Shown here: positions 17,900 through 27,777 of the stretch, in pieces
Layout of the letters: every line of letters starts with the position of its first letter
Numbering within the stretch: the stretch's first letter is position 1
NCBI RefSeq assembly: GCF_000724485.1
Contig: NZ_CP007739.1
Coordinates: forward strand, 1,844,843-1,908,842
Source: Bacillus methanolicus MGA3
Lineage (GTDB): Bacteria; Bacillota; Bacilli; Bacillales; Cytobacillaceae
DNA: 64,000 nt
Direction of reading: 5' to 3'
Made by a program: the position numbers and the translations under genes
The notes under the pieces: generated by a model
What the model saw: only the letters and a program-made list of their open reading frames with translations
Told to the model about the DNA's origin: nothing
The model's database searches: none

Positions 17900-18148
17900 G
17901 TGCAAACAAAAGAAATGCGCTTACGGCGAATCCAACATCTTGCTTATGAAATCATGGATGAGATGAATTTAAAGAAAGAGCCGAGACAATTTGATACATT
18001 AAGACTTGTGATTGATAATCTCTCTCGGGCAATCGGTGACTTATCAGATCCATTAGGTGATTATTCGCTCGACTATATAGAAGAAAAAGTGGGAAACGCC
18101 CATTACCTGCTATTTAAAAGCGAAAAAAAGATACCTTTTCATTCGTAA
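17900..18148 (+). CDS. Small hypothetical protein (82 residues)
   Basis: GTG 17900 has an excellent AGAGGAGG site 9-12 bases upstream. The product is a soluble, charged, mostly helical protein beginning MQTKEMRLRRIQHLAYEIMD, with an acidic middle (IGDLSDPLGDYSLDYIEE). I do not recognise a family. It is probably cytoplasmic and transcribed alone, between the reductase operon and the DinB-like gene. A GC-rich hairpin (18191-18220) lies after it. Confidence 0.6.
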   Translation: MQTKEMRLRRIQHLAYEIMDEMNLKKEPRQFDTLRLVIDNLSRAIGDLSDPLGDYSLDYIEEKVGNAHYLLFKSEKKIPFHS

Positions 18149-18190
18149 AACTCCTCTTGAGTATCGCCAGGATAGAGCAGCTGATTTTTT

Positions 18191-18220
18191 TGCCCCATTC
18201 TTTTTTAAAAGGATGGGGCA
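18191..18220 (+). terminator. Hairpin after the small gene at 17900
   Basis: TGCCCCAT pairs with ATGGGGCA across a 14-base loop. No T tract follows, so it is a weak terminator or an mRNA-end stabiliser. Confidence 0.4.
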
Positions 18221-18296
18221 AGTAAACCGAAAATTTTAGAAGGTTATACTCATAATTTAGCGAATCTATTATTAACAAATCTTAGGAGGGATTTTT

Positions 18297-18800
18297 TTGT
18301 TCCAAACATTAGACAATTTCTTTAGATCTTGGGAATTCGAAGAAAGAGCAACTCAAAGAATATTAGATAATCTCACTGATGAGTCACTTAAACAGGAAGT
18401 CACTTCACAGAACTGGACATTAGGACGTATTGCATGGCACACCGTAACCGCAATTCACATCATTTCCTCACATACAGGACTAACGTTTGAAGCCCCATCT
18501 GAAGATTGGCCCGTCCCTGCTTCTGCAAAGTTTATATGTGAAAGCTATCATCAAGCCAGTGCTGCCTTTGTACAGGCAATTAAAACCCAATGGACCGACA
18601 AGAACCTGAAAGACCTAACCAACTTTTTTGGCCAACAGATGCCAAACGGATTACTATTGCTGTTTTTGATTCAACATCAAATCCACCATCGGGGACAGAT
18701 GACGGTTCTTATGAGACAAGCTGGATTAAACGTTCCCGGCATTTACGGCCCTTCAAAAGAGGAATGGGCCAATTTAGGTATGGAAGCTCCAAAAATGTAG
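18297..18800 (+). CDS. DinB/YfiT-like putative metalloenzyme
   Basis: The 167-residue four-helix-bundle protein has the DinB metal triad: an early His (GRIAWHTVTAIH) and the late HQIHHRGQM pair. The ending YGPSKEEWANLGM is typical of the family. Members are often bacillithiol- or mycothiol-linked transferases, and the name comes from damage inducibility. The start is TTG 18297, with TAGGAGGG 8 bases upstream. It is a single gene. The substrate is unknown. Confidence 0.85.
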   Translation: MFQTLDNFFRSWEFEERATQRILDNLTDESLKQEVTSQNWTLGRIAWHTVTAIHIISSHTGLTFEAPSEDWPVPASAKFICESYHQASAAFVQAIKTQWTDKNLKDLTNFFGQQMPNGLLLLFLIQHQIHHRGQMTVLMRQAGLNVPGIYGPSKEEWANLGMEAPKM

Positions 18801-19072
18801 ACTAGGTTATAACAAAAGGTTTAGCCAACATTTATTTGCTATTTTTATGTCATAAGTAGACCGATAATGTGGGTGCTTGAGTTTAAAAATAAGGGTTGCT
18901 GTGGCAACTCCTTTTCTTATTATGCAAAACCAGAAATAATAAAAGCTCAAATGGAACTAGCAGAAAAAACAATGAACATTACAAATATAGCGAAATGAGC
19001 TTTAGAAAATAAAATAATGTAGTGAAGTGTCATCTTTTTGTTAGGCTCCCCAAATTTCAGGGGAAGCCGTTC
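18801..19072. other. Intergenic region with a small hairpin and a possible recombinase tail
   Basis: AGGGTTGC-TGT-GGCAACTCCTT near 18892 with a following TTTTCTT may end the DinB-like gene. The stretch 18923-19000 reads KPEIIKAQMELAEKTMNITN and then IAK-stop, resembling the helix-turn-helix tail of serine resolvases, but it is too short to assign. Confidence 0.3.
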
Positions 19073-21211
19073 TTATTTATCCTTAACCTTTAAAAGACGC
19101 AGCCCATTTAACGTTACTAACAAGGTTGCTCCCATATCAGCAAAAATTGCAATCCATAGAGTCAGCCAGCCAGGAATGATAAGGAGAAGGGCCAATAATT
19201 TAACCCCTATCGAAAAAGTAATGTTTTGTTTAATAATGGCCAAGGCTTTTCGGCCAAGTTTTACTGTAAACGGAAGTTTTCTTAAATCATCTCCCATCAA
19301 GGCGATGTCAGATGTCTCCAATGCTGCATCCGTACCTGCTCCACCCATGGCTACTCCAACTGTGGCAGATGCCAAAGCAGGTGCATCATTGACACCGTCT
19401 CCGACCATGGCAACCTTACCGTACTCATTTCGAAGCTTTTTAATGAATTCCAATTTATCTTGCGGCAATAACTCTGCTTGGAATTCCAAGACGCCAACTT
19501 GTTGTCCGATCGCTTTCGCAGTGCCTTTATTGTCGCCAGTAAGCATGATCGTTTTTTCAATTCCAAGAGAATGAAGTTTTTCAATTACATCTTTGCTGCT
19601 CTCTCTGATTTCGTCTGCAACTGCAACAATGGCTTGAACTTCTGAATCTGTACCGAATACCATAACGGTTTTTCCCATGTTCTGAAGAGCCCTTATTTCT
19701 TCCCGAATGCCAGGGACGATTCCTTCTTTCAGGACTTCTTCAAACAGGTTCGGACTTCCAATATAGTATGTGGCACCGTTAATTATTCCTTTAATTCCTT
19801 TCCCAGTAATAGAAAAGAAATCATCCACCTGCATTTTTTTAAATGCTATGCCTTCTTCTTCTGCTTTTTTCATTATGGCAGAAGCAAGAGGGTGCTGCGA
19901 CCGATATTCTAGTGCCGCAATCATGGAGAAGAGTTGTTGATCTTCCACATTGGTTAGATTCTTAAAATCTGTTACAACAGGGATGCCCTTCGTCAGCGTT
20001 CCCGTCTTATCAAAGGCAATTGCTTTTAAAGCCCCGGTTTCTTCAAGATAGATTCCGCCTTTAATCAATACTCCATTTCTGGCTGCATTGCCGATCGCTG
20101 TCACAATGGAGACAGGGGTTGAAACAACTAATGCACAAGGGCACCCAACGACTAAAACCGCTAATCCTTGATAAATCCACTCATTCCAGCTTGCGCCGAA
20201 AAGAAGAGGTGGAATTATCGCAACCAGCGCAGCGATTATCATGATTACAGGCGTATAATACTTTGCAAATTGGTCAACGAATGCCTGGGAAGGTGCTCGT
20301 TCAGCTTGAGCCTCTTCCACCAGATGGATAATCTTCGCAATGGTTGTGTCATCCACACGTTTTGTTACCTTTACTTCCAATAATCCTTCTTCATTTAATG
20401 TCCCGGCGAAAACCTCATCATCTACGGTTTTTTCAACAGGTACAGACTCTCCGGTTATAGCCGCCTGATTCACCGAAGAAAACCCTTTTATTACTACACC
20501 ATCCATGGCAATTTTTTGTCCTGGTTTAACGATAATAATATCGCCAACTTCAATTTCATCAACATGAACCATTGTTTCTTTTCCATTGCGGCGGACTAAT
20601 GCTTCCTTTGGAGCAATATCCATTAAAGACCGTATAGAAGCTCTCGCTTTCTCCATTGAATAAGCTTCTAAAGCCTCGCTTATGGCAAACAGGATGACGA
20701 CAACGGCCCCTTCGCTCCATTCGCCAATAATCGCTGCCCCAATAATCGCGATGGTCATAAGGGTTTTCATATCAAATTGCAACCGGGATAAATTCTTGAT
20801 CCCTTCTTTGAATAATGCGAATCCGCCAACAAAAATTGACGTTAAAAAAGCTAATATCGTAATGGTGCTTTCTGCCCCAATAATAAATTGAGAAAGATAT
20901 CCCATTACAATAAAAAGCAGTGAAACGAGAAGGTTTGAATATTCTTTCCAGAAAGGTTCCTTCTTTTGAGATGGTTGTTCTCCTTTTTCCGGAAAGACCT
21001 TCAAATTTTCAAAAGCTCCTGCCTTTTCTAATTCTTCAATGGTGGTATTTCCATAAACCGTGATTTTTGAAGCTCCAAAATTGACTTTTGCATCCAAAAC
21101 ACCATCCAGGTGTTTTACGTTCTGTTCGAACTTTCCGGCACAGCTTATTCAGGAAAATCCTTGTACACGGTATACGTGTTTTTCCATATGCAGTTCTTTT
21201 GCTTCAGCCAC
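19073..21211 (-). pseudogene. cadA: Zn/Cd/Pb-type P1B ATPase (CadA/ZntA) with an in-frame TGA in its metal-binding domain
   Basis: From GTG 21211, with GGGAGGTG 7 bases upstream, the frame reads a heavy-metal domain (HVYRVQGFS-stop-ISCAGKF). TGA at 21149-21151 replaces the first Cys of the usual CTSC/CTNC site. The frame then stays open to 19073 with all core motifs: [36 protein letters not shown]. It would export divalent Zn, Cd or Pb. A shorter product could start at TTG 21097 (674 residues), but no ribosome site is near it. The gene is either silenced, translated by internal initiation without the metal domain, or read through. No ArsR-type partner is adjacent. Confidence 0.8.
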
Positions 21212-21490
21212 GGTTCATCACCTCCCACTTCGGCTTTTTTATTCAAACAAAGCACCCTTTAAAGTGCTGCTATTTTATACCCATTTTTCGTTTCTTTATT
21301 TATATTAACAAGTGTTGTTCCGAATGGATAGTGCAATAATGAAAATAACATCATATTTTATGCTGTTAACCACGTCCAACCATGGTCAAGGAAAATTTAT
21401 TTTAAATCCGCTACCCTTTTCACATCTGCTCGTCATTAGCCGTTGCAATTTAAAAATCCTAACAAATAATATAGAAAAGGCAATAAAGAG

Positions 21491-21844
21491 GTGAAAAGAG
21501 AACCAATGAGAATTTTAATTGGAATGGCTTGTATCGCAATTTTTATTTTTTTTCTTATAAGAAAGATGTTAAAGGATAAAAGAAAGGAAAATATACAATG
21601 GGGGCTGGGGATAGATTGCTGCTGTTTTTACAGTCCACCCTTAAAGATAAGTAATAATGGAATAACAATCATTGGATTTCAGGAGGTCATAGATGGAAGA
21701 AGTGCCGTTCGATATTCAGTGGTAAAAATGAATTGGCGGGGGAAAAGAACGGTATTTGGCCAAGGTTTTATATATGGGGATTATAGGAATCCTAAATGTT
21801 TTCATTTAACCGTAACAAATATTCCAAACGGCGAGCATTATTAA
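21491..21844 (+). CDS. Hypothetical membrane-anchored protein
   Basis: One amino-terminal membrane helix (ILIGMACIAIFIFFLIRKML) precedes about 85 mostly polar residues with a Cys cluster (GIDCCCFY). No family is recognised. The ribosome site AAAGAGGTG serves either GTG 21491 poorly or ATG 21506 at 12 bases. The gene stands alone between two minus-strand genes and could be a decayed gene. Confidence 0.45.
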   Translation: MKREPMRILIGMACIAIFIFFLIRKMLKDKRKENIQWGLGIDCCCFYSPPLKISNNGITIIGFQEVIDGRSAVRYSVVKMNWRGKRTVFGQGFIYGDYRNPKCFHLTVTNIPNGEHY

Positions 21845-22000
21845 AATTGAAGTTTTTAATAGCTTCAATATGTCCTTCGGTGATTTTAAAGTTCTGGAAG
21901 GATGAACGAATAGGAATTTTAACATTCCCAATAGATCTAAAGTCAATATTCCAAAGCAGCTGATGTAAACCCAATAATATAACTGCTAACTAATTAAGCT

Positions 22001-22039
22001 AAAAAAGAATCAAAGGAACAGCTTATTCCTCAGATTCTT
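22001..22039 (-). terminator. Terminator of the PepSY/secreted-protein pair
   Basis: AAGAATC/GATTCTT with an inner AGGAA/TTCCT stem, followed on the minus strand by TTTTTTAGC, sits 10 bases after the stop of the gene at 22049. Confidence 0.75.
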
Positions 22040-22048
22040 AATTAGATG

Positions 22049-22429
22049 TTAATCCTTATCACTGTTATACCATTCTTCTTCCCATTCATCGGATTCATGT
22101 TCCGAGCACCATCTGTAATTTCTTTTGTAAAATGTTTTAATGTAGTTGTTCAACATTTTATATCTTAGCTTCATTTGATTTTGTGTTAATGCCCCTGACT
22201 GGGAGTAAAACTCAATTAAATCAACATAGTCACTGTAAATCCTGTAATAAATTTGATCAAGTTGTTTCAGTTGAGCCGAGGTGAGCTTAACTTTTTTTGT
22301 GCAATTCATCTCTGGATCGTACAATTCTTTTTCCGTTTGTTTAATATGATCTACTTCTTTAGCCTGTGAGACAATTGGAGCGAAAAAAATACTGCAAATG
22401 AAGATGCAGCAAATCCATATTTTTGCCAT
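22049..22429 (-). CDS. Secreted small protein, DUF2680/YckD-like
   Basis: A signal peptide (ICCIFICSIFFAPIVSQA) precedes about 100 residues. Their LTSAQLKQLDQIYYRIYSDY and FYSQSGALTQNQ pattern is like the YckD/DUF2680 helical domain, in which a Gly-containing turn splits two helices. The carboxyl end is very acidic (EHESDEWEEEW). Function is unknown. It follows the PepSY protein gene by 29 bases and shares its terminator, so the two are probably an operon of exported proteins. Confidence 0.65.
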   Translation of the reverse strand: MAKIWICCIFICSIFFAPIVSQAKEVDHIKQTEKELYDPEMNCTKKVKLTSAQLKQLDQIYYRIYSDYVDLIEFYSQSGALTQNQMKLRYKMLNNYIKTFYKRNYRWCSEHESDEWEEEWYNSDKD

Positions 22430-22458
22430 TCTTTTAGAACCCCTTGCAGTTGAACTAA

Positions 22459-22806
22459 TTAGTTATCGTTTCGATTATCATTGCCAGGCTTATCATCATC
22501 CCGTACACCGTCATCGCCGGATCCTTCTCTCTCGACCTCTAATACTTTGCCCGTGGCTTTATCAATTTCAACTTCATAAATTCCATTTTTTGCTTGTACT
22601 ATTATTTCATATTTGGTCATTCCGTCTTCTGTTTCTATTTTCGCTCTGACTATTTTGCCTTTTACTTGTTTCAAGGCGATTTGTTTTGCTCTTTCCATAC
22701 CGATTTCTTCATTGGGACTGACTTCACGGGCTTGAGTAGACTGAATGTTTAGACAAAAAAGCAAGCCAAGTGATAGTAACAGGGAAAATATGAAAGTTTT
22801 CTTCAT
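22459..22806 (-). CDS. Exported PepSY-domain protein
   Basis: The signal peptide is MKKTFIFSLLLSLGLLFCLN, and it is followed by one PepSY domain: ERAKQIALKQVKGKIVRAKI, then KYEIIVQAKNGIYEVEID and ATGKVLEVE. The Asp/Asn/Gly-rich tail ends GNDNRNDN. PepSY domains are thought to inhibit or modulate peptidases or to bind ligands outside the cell. ATG 22806 has AAAGGAG 7 bases upstream, so the longer frame from 22860 is rejected. It is the first gene of a two-gene operon. Confidence 0.85.
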   Translation of the reverse strand: MKKTFIFSLLLSLGLLFCLNIQSTQAREVSPNEEIGMERAKQIALKQVKGKIVRAKIETEDGMTKYEIIVQAKNGIYEVEIDKATGKVLEVEREGSGDDGVRDDDKPGNDNRNDN

Positions 22807-22980
22807 AGTTCCACTCCTTTCTTTTTTGTTAGTATGTGAACGTTGTTTGAATTTATTCAATTAATCATACTCTTTTTTGATGAAGGCCGGACAAGAATTT
22901 ACAAAGATGAGCTTATCAACTATGACCTTGTCCTTTAGTTTGCATACGTTATAAGTAATAGAAGCAGAAAGGAGCATAAA

Positions 22981-24300
22981 ATGTTTAACTTACAAGGAAC
23001 AGAAATAAGCCATTTTCTTTTCGCAATGGGCTGCTTATTAGCTGCAGCTCACTTATTGGGTTTTATTGCAGAACGATTGTACATTCCGCGAGTGATCGGT
23101 GAAGTTTCTGCAGGATTAGTATTGGGACCGACTCTTTTAGGACATTTTTTCCCGGATTTGTATCATTGGATGTTTTTGGGGTTTTCAGAAGAAGACAAGT
23201 TATTTGGCCTTCTATATCAATTTGGATTACTAATGCTTATGTTCAGCTCGGGGCTGAAATTTCAAACTCACTTTACAAAAGAAGACATGAAAATCACATC
23301 AGTTTTAGTAGTTGGAGCAACTGTACCTTCTTTTGTTGTCGGTTGGATGGCTGCAGATATGTTAAATATAGCCCCGTATTTAGGCGTGGCAAACAACTTG
23401 CTTGCTTTGAAAATCGTCATTGCTATTTCCATAGCAGTAACCTCAATACCCGTTATTTCCAAGATTTTTAATGACTTAGGTATCATGCAAACACGATTCG
23501 CCAAAATTGTTATCGCTTGTGCAGGTATTCATGATATTTTGTTATGGATTGCACTAGGCTTTGCCACTGCCCTCGCCAGTAAAGGAGGAGTTTTTACTCT
23601 CGCTACCGGGCTCAAAAGTATTTTCCTTAGTGTAGGTTTTATAGCGGGGACTTTAATACTAGGTTACTTACTATTTAATCGTTTGACCTATCTAAAGCAG
23701 AATTTGTTGTTCAGAGCTTCGAATATGGGGTATTTTTTATTTATCATGTTCATGCTTGCGGCGCTGGCCGGAACTCTGCATGTAGAAACAATTTTCGGAG
23801 CGCTGTTGGCAGGCATCCTTGTAAAGTTGTCGATGCCAAAGGCGGTTTCAGAACGAATTGAACAAGGAGTGTCTAATATATCATTCCCCTGGTTTATTCC
23901 TATCTATTTCGCAACCGTAGGGCTGCAGTTAAACCTTGTTAAACACTTTAATCTATTGTTTTTCCTTGGCTATTTATTACTTGCCACCCTAACTCAAACA
24001 CTCGCTATATATATTTCCTCCCGATTGATTAAACAAGACAGGCTTACGAGCATCAATCTTGGAATAGCAATTAATAATCGCGGCGGACCAGGAATTGTTC
24101 TTTCAACAGTTGCTTATTCAACGGGAATTATTAACCAGGACTTTTTTGCGGTTCTTGTAATGTTGTCATTGATCACGTCTTGGTTTCCTGGCACTTGGCT
24201 TCGCATAGTTGTTAATAAAGGATGGAGATTAATGCCGGGTGATGAAAATATAATTTCGAAACAAAAGAAAAAAATTAACACGATTAAATCGTTAAATTAG
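22981..24300 (+). CDS. CPA2-family cation:proton antiporter, second copy
   Basis: The 439-residue protein has 12-13 membrane segments: IPRVIGEVSAGLVLGPTLLG opens the first repeat, GLLMLMFSSGLKF follows, and AGIHDILLWIALG holds the ion-site region (H-D rather than D-D). It is only distantly similar to the antiporter at 955. NNRGGPGIVLSTVAY near the end matches NapA/NhaS-type exchangers. It probably exchanges Na+ or K+ for protons. A ribosome site AAAGGAG lies before the ATG. It is a single gene. Confidence 0.88.
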   Translation: MFNLQGTEISHFLFAMGCLLAAAHLLGFIAERLYIPRVIGEVSAGLVLGPTLLGHFFPDLYHWMFLGFSEEDKLFGLLYQFGLLMLMFSSGLKFQTHFTKEDMKITSVLVVGATVPSFVVGWMAADMLNIAPYLGVANNLLALKIVIAISIAVTSIPVISKIFNDLGIMQTRFAKIVIACAGIHDILLWIALGFATALASKGGVFTLATGLKSIFLSVGFIAGTLILGYLLFNRLTYLKQNLLFRASNMGYFLFIMFMLAALAGTLHVETIFGALLAGILVKLSMPKAVSERIEQGVSNISFPWFIPIYFATVGLQLNLVKHFNLLFFLGYLLLATLTQTLAIYISSRLIKQDRLTSINLGIAINNRGGPGIVLSTVAYSTGIINQDFFAVLVMLSLITSWFPGTWLRIVVNKGWRLMPGDENIISKQKKKINTIKSLN

Positions 24301-24302
24301 AT

Positions 24303-25047
24303 TTAAATGAGAGATCTTCGGATGGCATAGATAATATATGGAAGTTTTGCTAATTTTTCCCCTAATGAGCGGAAAAATTTAGGATTGGAGTAAGTTGTTC
24401 CATCGGAAAGAATAGCAAAGTCTTTGATTCCCACGTCAACCCCAATAGCTGAACGGGTTTTTGGCCATTCAGTTACTTCTGTCTCTGTACAAAGAGAAAC
24501 AAAGTATTTGCCCGAAGGATTACACCGTATTGTTGCATTTAGGATACGTCCTTTCACTTCGCGGCTTTTGGCAAAACGAACAAGACCAAGTTTAGGCAAT
24601 TTCATGTAGTTGCCTATTACAGCTATATTCCCGTTTGTATACTTTGTTGTGTAGGATTGAACTGGATTCTTTTTAGACTTAAATCGAGATTGTTTTGTTT
24701 TGTTTCTTGTAGTATCGATCATAGGAATCAACAAGATTTTCAACTGATTTTTGCAAAGCAATACTATCCACTTCCTTTAAAAATTCATATTGCTTTTTCA
24801 GTTCAGGAAGTGTTTTTATGATTTCTTTCTTATTGAAATATTTACCTTTCAAGTTATTTGTTGGAAGTTGACCGTTTTGGACCATTTCTTCACAAATATA
24901 CCAAAAGGCGTCCTTTTCCTTCTGTTTAGCAAGAAAGAAGTTGAACACGAATCTTGAACAGCCAATCGTTTTGTTAATGAGTTCCATTTGTTTTTTGTTT
25001 GGATAGATACGAAATTTATAGGCTTTGTGGAAGATCATGACGTTCAC
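24303..25047 (-). pseudogene. tnpB: IS605/IS1341-type TnpB, frameshifted and truncated
   Basis: ATG 25047 opens HKAYKFRIYPNKKQMELINK, the typical TnpB start. A one-base shift near 24700 moves the frame into QSRFKSKKNPVQSYTTKY, and the reading continues to AIGVDVGIKDFAILSDG with the first RuvC aspartate. It ends in unrelated residues at 24303, so the later RuvC acids and the zinc finger are lost. It cannot be an active RNA-guided nuclease. No tnpA is beside it. Confidence 0.9.
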
Positions 25048-25123
25048 CTCACTTCCTTATAGAACATATGTTCTTATTATATCATAATGAGGAAGGTTTT
25101 GGCTATCGCCAACCGACATTCAT

Positions 25124-25172
25124 CTCCCACTTACCCATTGGGCTTTGCCCTTCGCTTTCCTTGAAGTGGGAG
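25124..25172. repeat. End hairpin of an IS200/IS605-type element
   Basis: CTCCCACTT pairs with AAGTGGGAG across a loop containing TTGGGCTTTGCCCTT. Hairpins like this are usual at the ends of tnpB-only elements. It lies just upstream of the tnpB remnant and marks the element's boundary. Confidence 0.6.
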
Positions 25173-25196
25173 TCTTCTGTCGGAAAAGGATAAATA

Positions 25197-25220
25197 AAAG
25201 GACGTGAATTCACGTCCTTT
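25197..25220 (-). terminator. Perfect palindromic terminator after the MFS gene
   Basis: AAAGGACGTGAATTCACGTCCTTT is a 24-bp perfect palindrome directly after the stop of the MFS gene at 25221. Confidence 0.8.
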
Positions 25221-26456
25221 TTACGCATGCATTTTTAAGTTATTGCATTGAGAGTTTCTCTTTTGCACCATGACTTTCACAATGAATAACAAAGGAAAAC
25301 CAAGCGCGCATAATAAAGCTAAATAGGAAAAGACAATGGTCCCGTTATCATATCCATAGGTATTAAGCAGCATGCCGCCAAGCCACGGCCCGACCACTCC
25401 GCCCAGTCCGGAAAATCCCATCGCCCCGAAGTATGTTCCTTTTAAATGCGGCACCGCAATCTGATCCACAAATAAGTCTGTCATAGAAAACATCAACACT
25501 TCTCCGATTGTGAACAAGAAGGCACAGGCGAATAATAAGGGAACAGATTTCAACATACCAAAGCCAATTAATCCGAGGCTGACAATCAAAGTTCCGAACA
25601 TGATGGAGACAAGCGGCGAGTATCTTTTTCCTACACGAGTGACCGGATATTGCACAACAAGAACGGTAATTGCATTCAATACGAGAACGTGCGAAAACAG
25701 CTCTATCCCGTCTTGAAAAACTGGTGCATTCGCAAAATACTGTGACAATGTAGAGGAGAACTGAGAATAACCTGCATTTCCTAAAATAATACCGATAAGC
25801 GCCAACAAAAATACGTTATCTTTACGCAGGACTTGAGCAGACTGCTTCATGGACACCCGTTCTTTTTGTACTGCCGGTATTTCCCCTATTTCATATTTCC
25901 TAAACTGAATAAGTAGAGAAATCATATATACCAAGTTCACTGCTGCAGCTATCAAAAACGGCATTGTTGACTTTGCACTTCCAAGCTGCAACCCGACCAG
26001 CGGACCAATTGCAACTCCGACATTAATGGCGGCATATCGTAAATTAAAAACTAACAATTTATTTTCTTGCTTTGTCATATCTGACAGCAATGCACGTGAT
26101 GTCGGTTCAAAAAAGGATCGGCATACTCCGTTTAATGCATTCAGCAAAAAGAACCACGCTACATGATCCGCAAATGCAAACCCAACGAACACAAAAATCC
26201 ATACAAAGATGGAAGCCATCATAATTCGCTTGCGGCCGTATTGATCAGATAAGTTTCCCCCGATAAAACCGCAAATGACTCCTATCAACGCGCTAACCGC
26301 GATCATCATCCCTGTCAACGCAGGCGAAACACCCTTTGTTGCCGTCAAATAAATGGCCAAAAACGGCATGCTCATAGAGCTTGCCAATCTTGCAAACAAG
26401 GTTCCAATAATAATGTTCCATCCGATTGAGTGGATGGATGCTAACTTGCTGCTCAA
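25221..26456 (-). CDS. MFS drug-efflux-type transporter (MdtG/YttB-like)
   Basis: The 411-residue protein has 12 membrane segments with the loop motif GGNLSDQYGRKRIMM and the acidic/basic LRYAAINVGVAIGPLVG of segment 5, typical of DHA1 efflux pumps. It probably exports a drug or toxic metabolite by proton antiport. The start is TTG 26456 after a modest GGTGATGG site. It is a single gene with its own terminator. Substrate unknown. Confidence 0.85.
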   Translation of the reverse strand: MSSKLASIHSIGWNIIIGTLFARLASSMSMPFLAIYLTATKGVSPALTGMMIAVSALIGVICGFIGGNLSDQYGRKRIMMASIFVWIFVFVGFAFADHVAWFFLLNALNGVCRSFFEPTSRALLSDMTKQENKLLVFNLRYAAINVGVAIGPLVGLQLGSAKSTMPFLIAAAVNLVYMISLLIQFRKYEIGEIPAVQKERVSMKQSAQVLRKDNVFLLALIGIILGNAGYSQFSSTLSQYFANAPVFQDGIELFSHVLVLNAITVLVVQYPVTRVGKRYSPLVSIMFGTLIVSLGLIGFGMLKSVPLLFACAFLFTIGEVLMFSMTDLFVDQIAVPHLKGTYFGAMGFSGLGGVVGPWLGGMLLNTYGYDNGTIVFSYLALLCALGFPLLFIVKVMVQKRNSQCNNLKMHA

Positions 26457-27019
26457 ACCATCACCAACTTTCTTACTAATAAGTACAAAAAAGAAATAAT
26501 TATCTAAAAATATAAAAATTATCTTCTGATTATAAATGAAATCTGGTTCTGGTGCAAAAAGATCGAATTGATTACAATTAATTAATAAACCTTGGACATG
26601 ATACTATTACTCTAACAAAAATGCATGGTCAGTATGGAAACAAGAAGTTTGTTTAAGTTGATGTATACTTCTAGCTAACATAATACTGATTAGTGGTAGC
26701 CAAGAACGTCCCTTTTGTAACCGCCTGATAACTACACTGAATCTCACCTCTGCATTTTACTATTTCTTTTAACTCCTATACTCCTCGAATCAAATTATTT
26801 TTCCTTTTAGAAATTTCTTACCTTCTTCTACTAATCTGCCCTTTAAGTGCAATAAAAAAAGCCGCCAATTATAGCAGCTGGATCTCAACTCTTGCGCCCG
26901 ATTGTGGAAGATCCTTATTATATAGAAATCAAAATTTTAGTACTATCTCTTATTTTCCTATCGAACCCGTTCGTATTTTGAAATCTAAACCAATGCCTGC
27001 TCCCTTTAAATTAAATAAG
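26457..27019. other. Long intergenic stretch with one repeat-like hairpin
   Basis: No frame of note is open. GGATCT (26881) and AGATCC (26910) bracket TTGCGCCCGATTGT, a motif that recurs at 28730-28743. AGCCGCC-AATTATAG-CAGCT just before it is a second small hairpin. The rest is AT-rich and unassigned. Confidence 0.45.
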
Positions 27020-27547
27020 CTAATCTACGTTCTTGAAACTTTTATACCAAGTTACCGCTTTTCGTTCAATTTCTAATACTAGCTGTTCCTTCCCTTTGAT
27101 GTACGATGCAATATCGTAAGGAAATAGTTGGGACAATTCCTCTTTTAAGTCTCCATACTTTTTCACAACATCTTGATGTGCACGTAAGTAATCTCGAAAT
27201 GCAAGATGACGTTCAATGTCAGGATTGCCTAATTCGTAAAAGTGCACATGATGATTCCGATTATTTTCTCCTTTTTGGAAGTATCGACGTCCGATTATCC
27301 CGTTTTCACCCTTTAGTTCATAACCTATTAAAATCATTGCTGCGTTAAACTCATCGATCCGATTAGTGTCTCTAACTACAGGCATTATGTCAATAATAGG
27401 CTTTGCCTTTAAACCGTTTACAGAGGTACTGCCGATATGATGAATTTCTATGATTTCAGGCCCGAATATATCATGTAATTTATTGGATTCGTCTTCGAAC
27501 TTCAATGTCCATTGCTCATCATATGGCTTCACTTCTACTCTCCTCAT
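27020..27547 (-). CDS. GrpB/UPF0157 family nucleotidyltransferase-like protein
   Basis: At 175 residues it carries the family core EIHHIGSTSVNGLKAKPIID, IMPVV and HHVHFYELG, followed by FRDYLRAHQDVVKKYGDLK. The fold is a minimal nucleotidyltransferase (GS plus D-x-D-like acids). The biological role is unknown, although a link to dephospho-CoA metabolism has been suggested for some members. It is a single gene with an ATG start. Confidence 0.88.
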   Translation of the reverse strand: MRRVEVKPYDEQWTLKFEDESNKLHDIFGPEIIEIHHIGSTSVNGLKAKPIIDIMPVVRDTNRIDEFNAAMILIGYELKGENGIIGRRYFQKGENNRNHHVHFYELGNPDIERHLAFRDYLRAHQDVVKKYGDLKEELSQLFPYDIASYIKGKEQLVLEIERKAVTWYKSFKNVD

Positions 27548-27777
27548 GAGAACCTCACTTTTGATTATCTCCCAAAAAGGGTTTTGATATTGAAATAATC
27601 CATGACCAATTTCCTTTTCTAATTTCTATTTTCTAGCTTAATACTCCATTTATAATATGCCCCAAAAATAAATCAGACGCTTTCCTACAGGAATGCGCCC
27701 TTTAATGGAACAATTAATCTTATTACAAAATTTTTCAAGGTAATAGTATTGATTTTACATTCTTTTTGATTGACTCC

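Noticed and set aside
18923..19000. Possible serine-resolvase helix-turn-helix tail
   Set aside because: Only about 25 residues with loose similarity; not enough to call a recombinase fossil.
21100..21151. Selenocysteine insertion at the TGA of the CadA-type gene
   Set aside because: The bases after TGA give only a weak 4-bp stem and no convincing bacterial SECIS; a nonsense mutation is simpler. Kept as an open question in the findings.
24303..25172. Active tnpB/omega-RNA nuclease system
   Set aside because: The reading frame is broken and two of three RuvC acids are missing.
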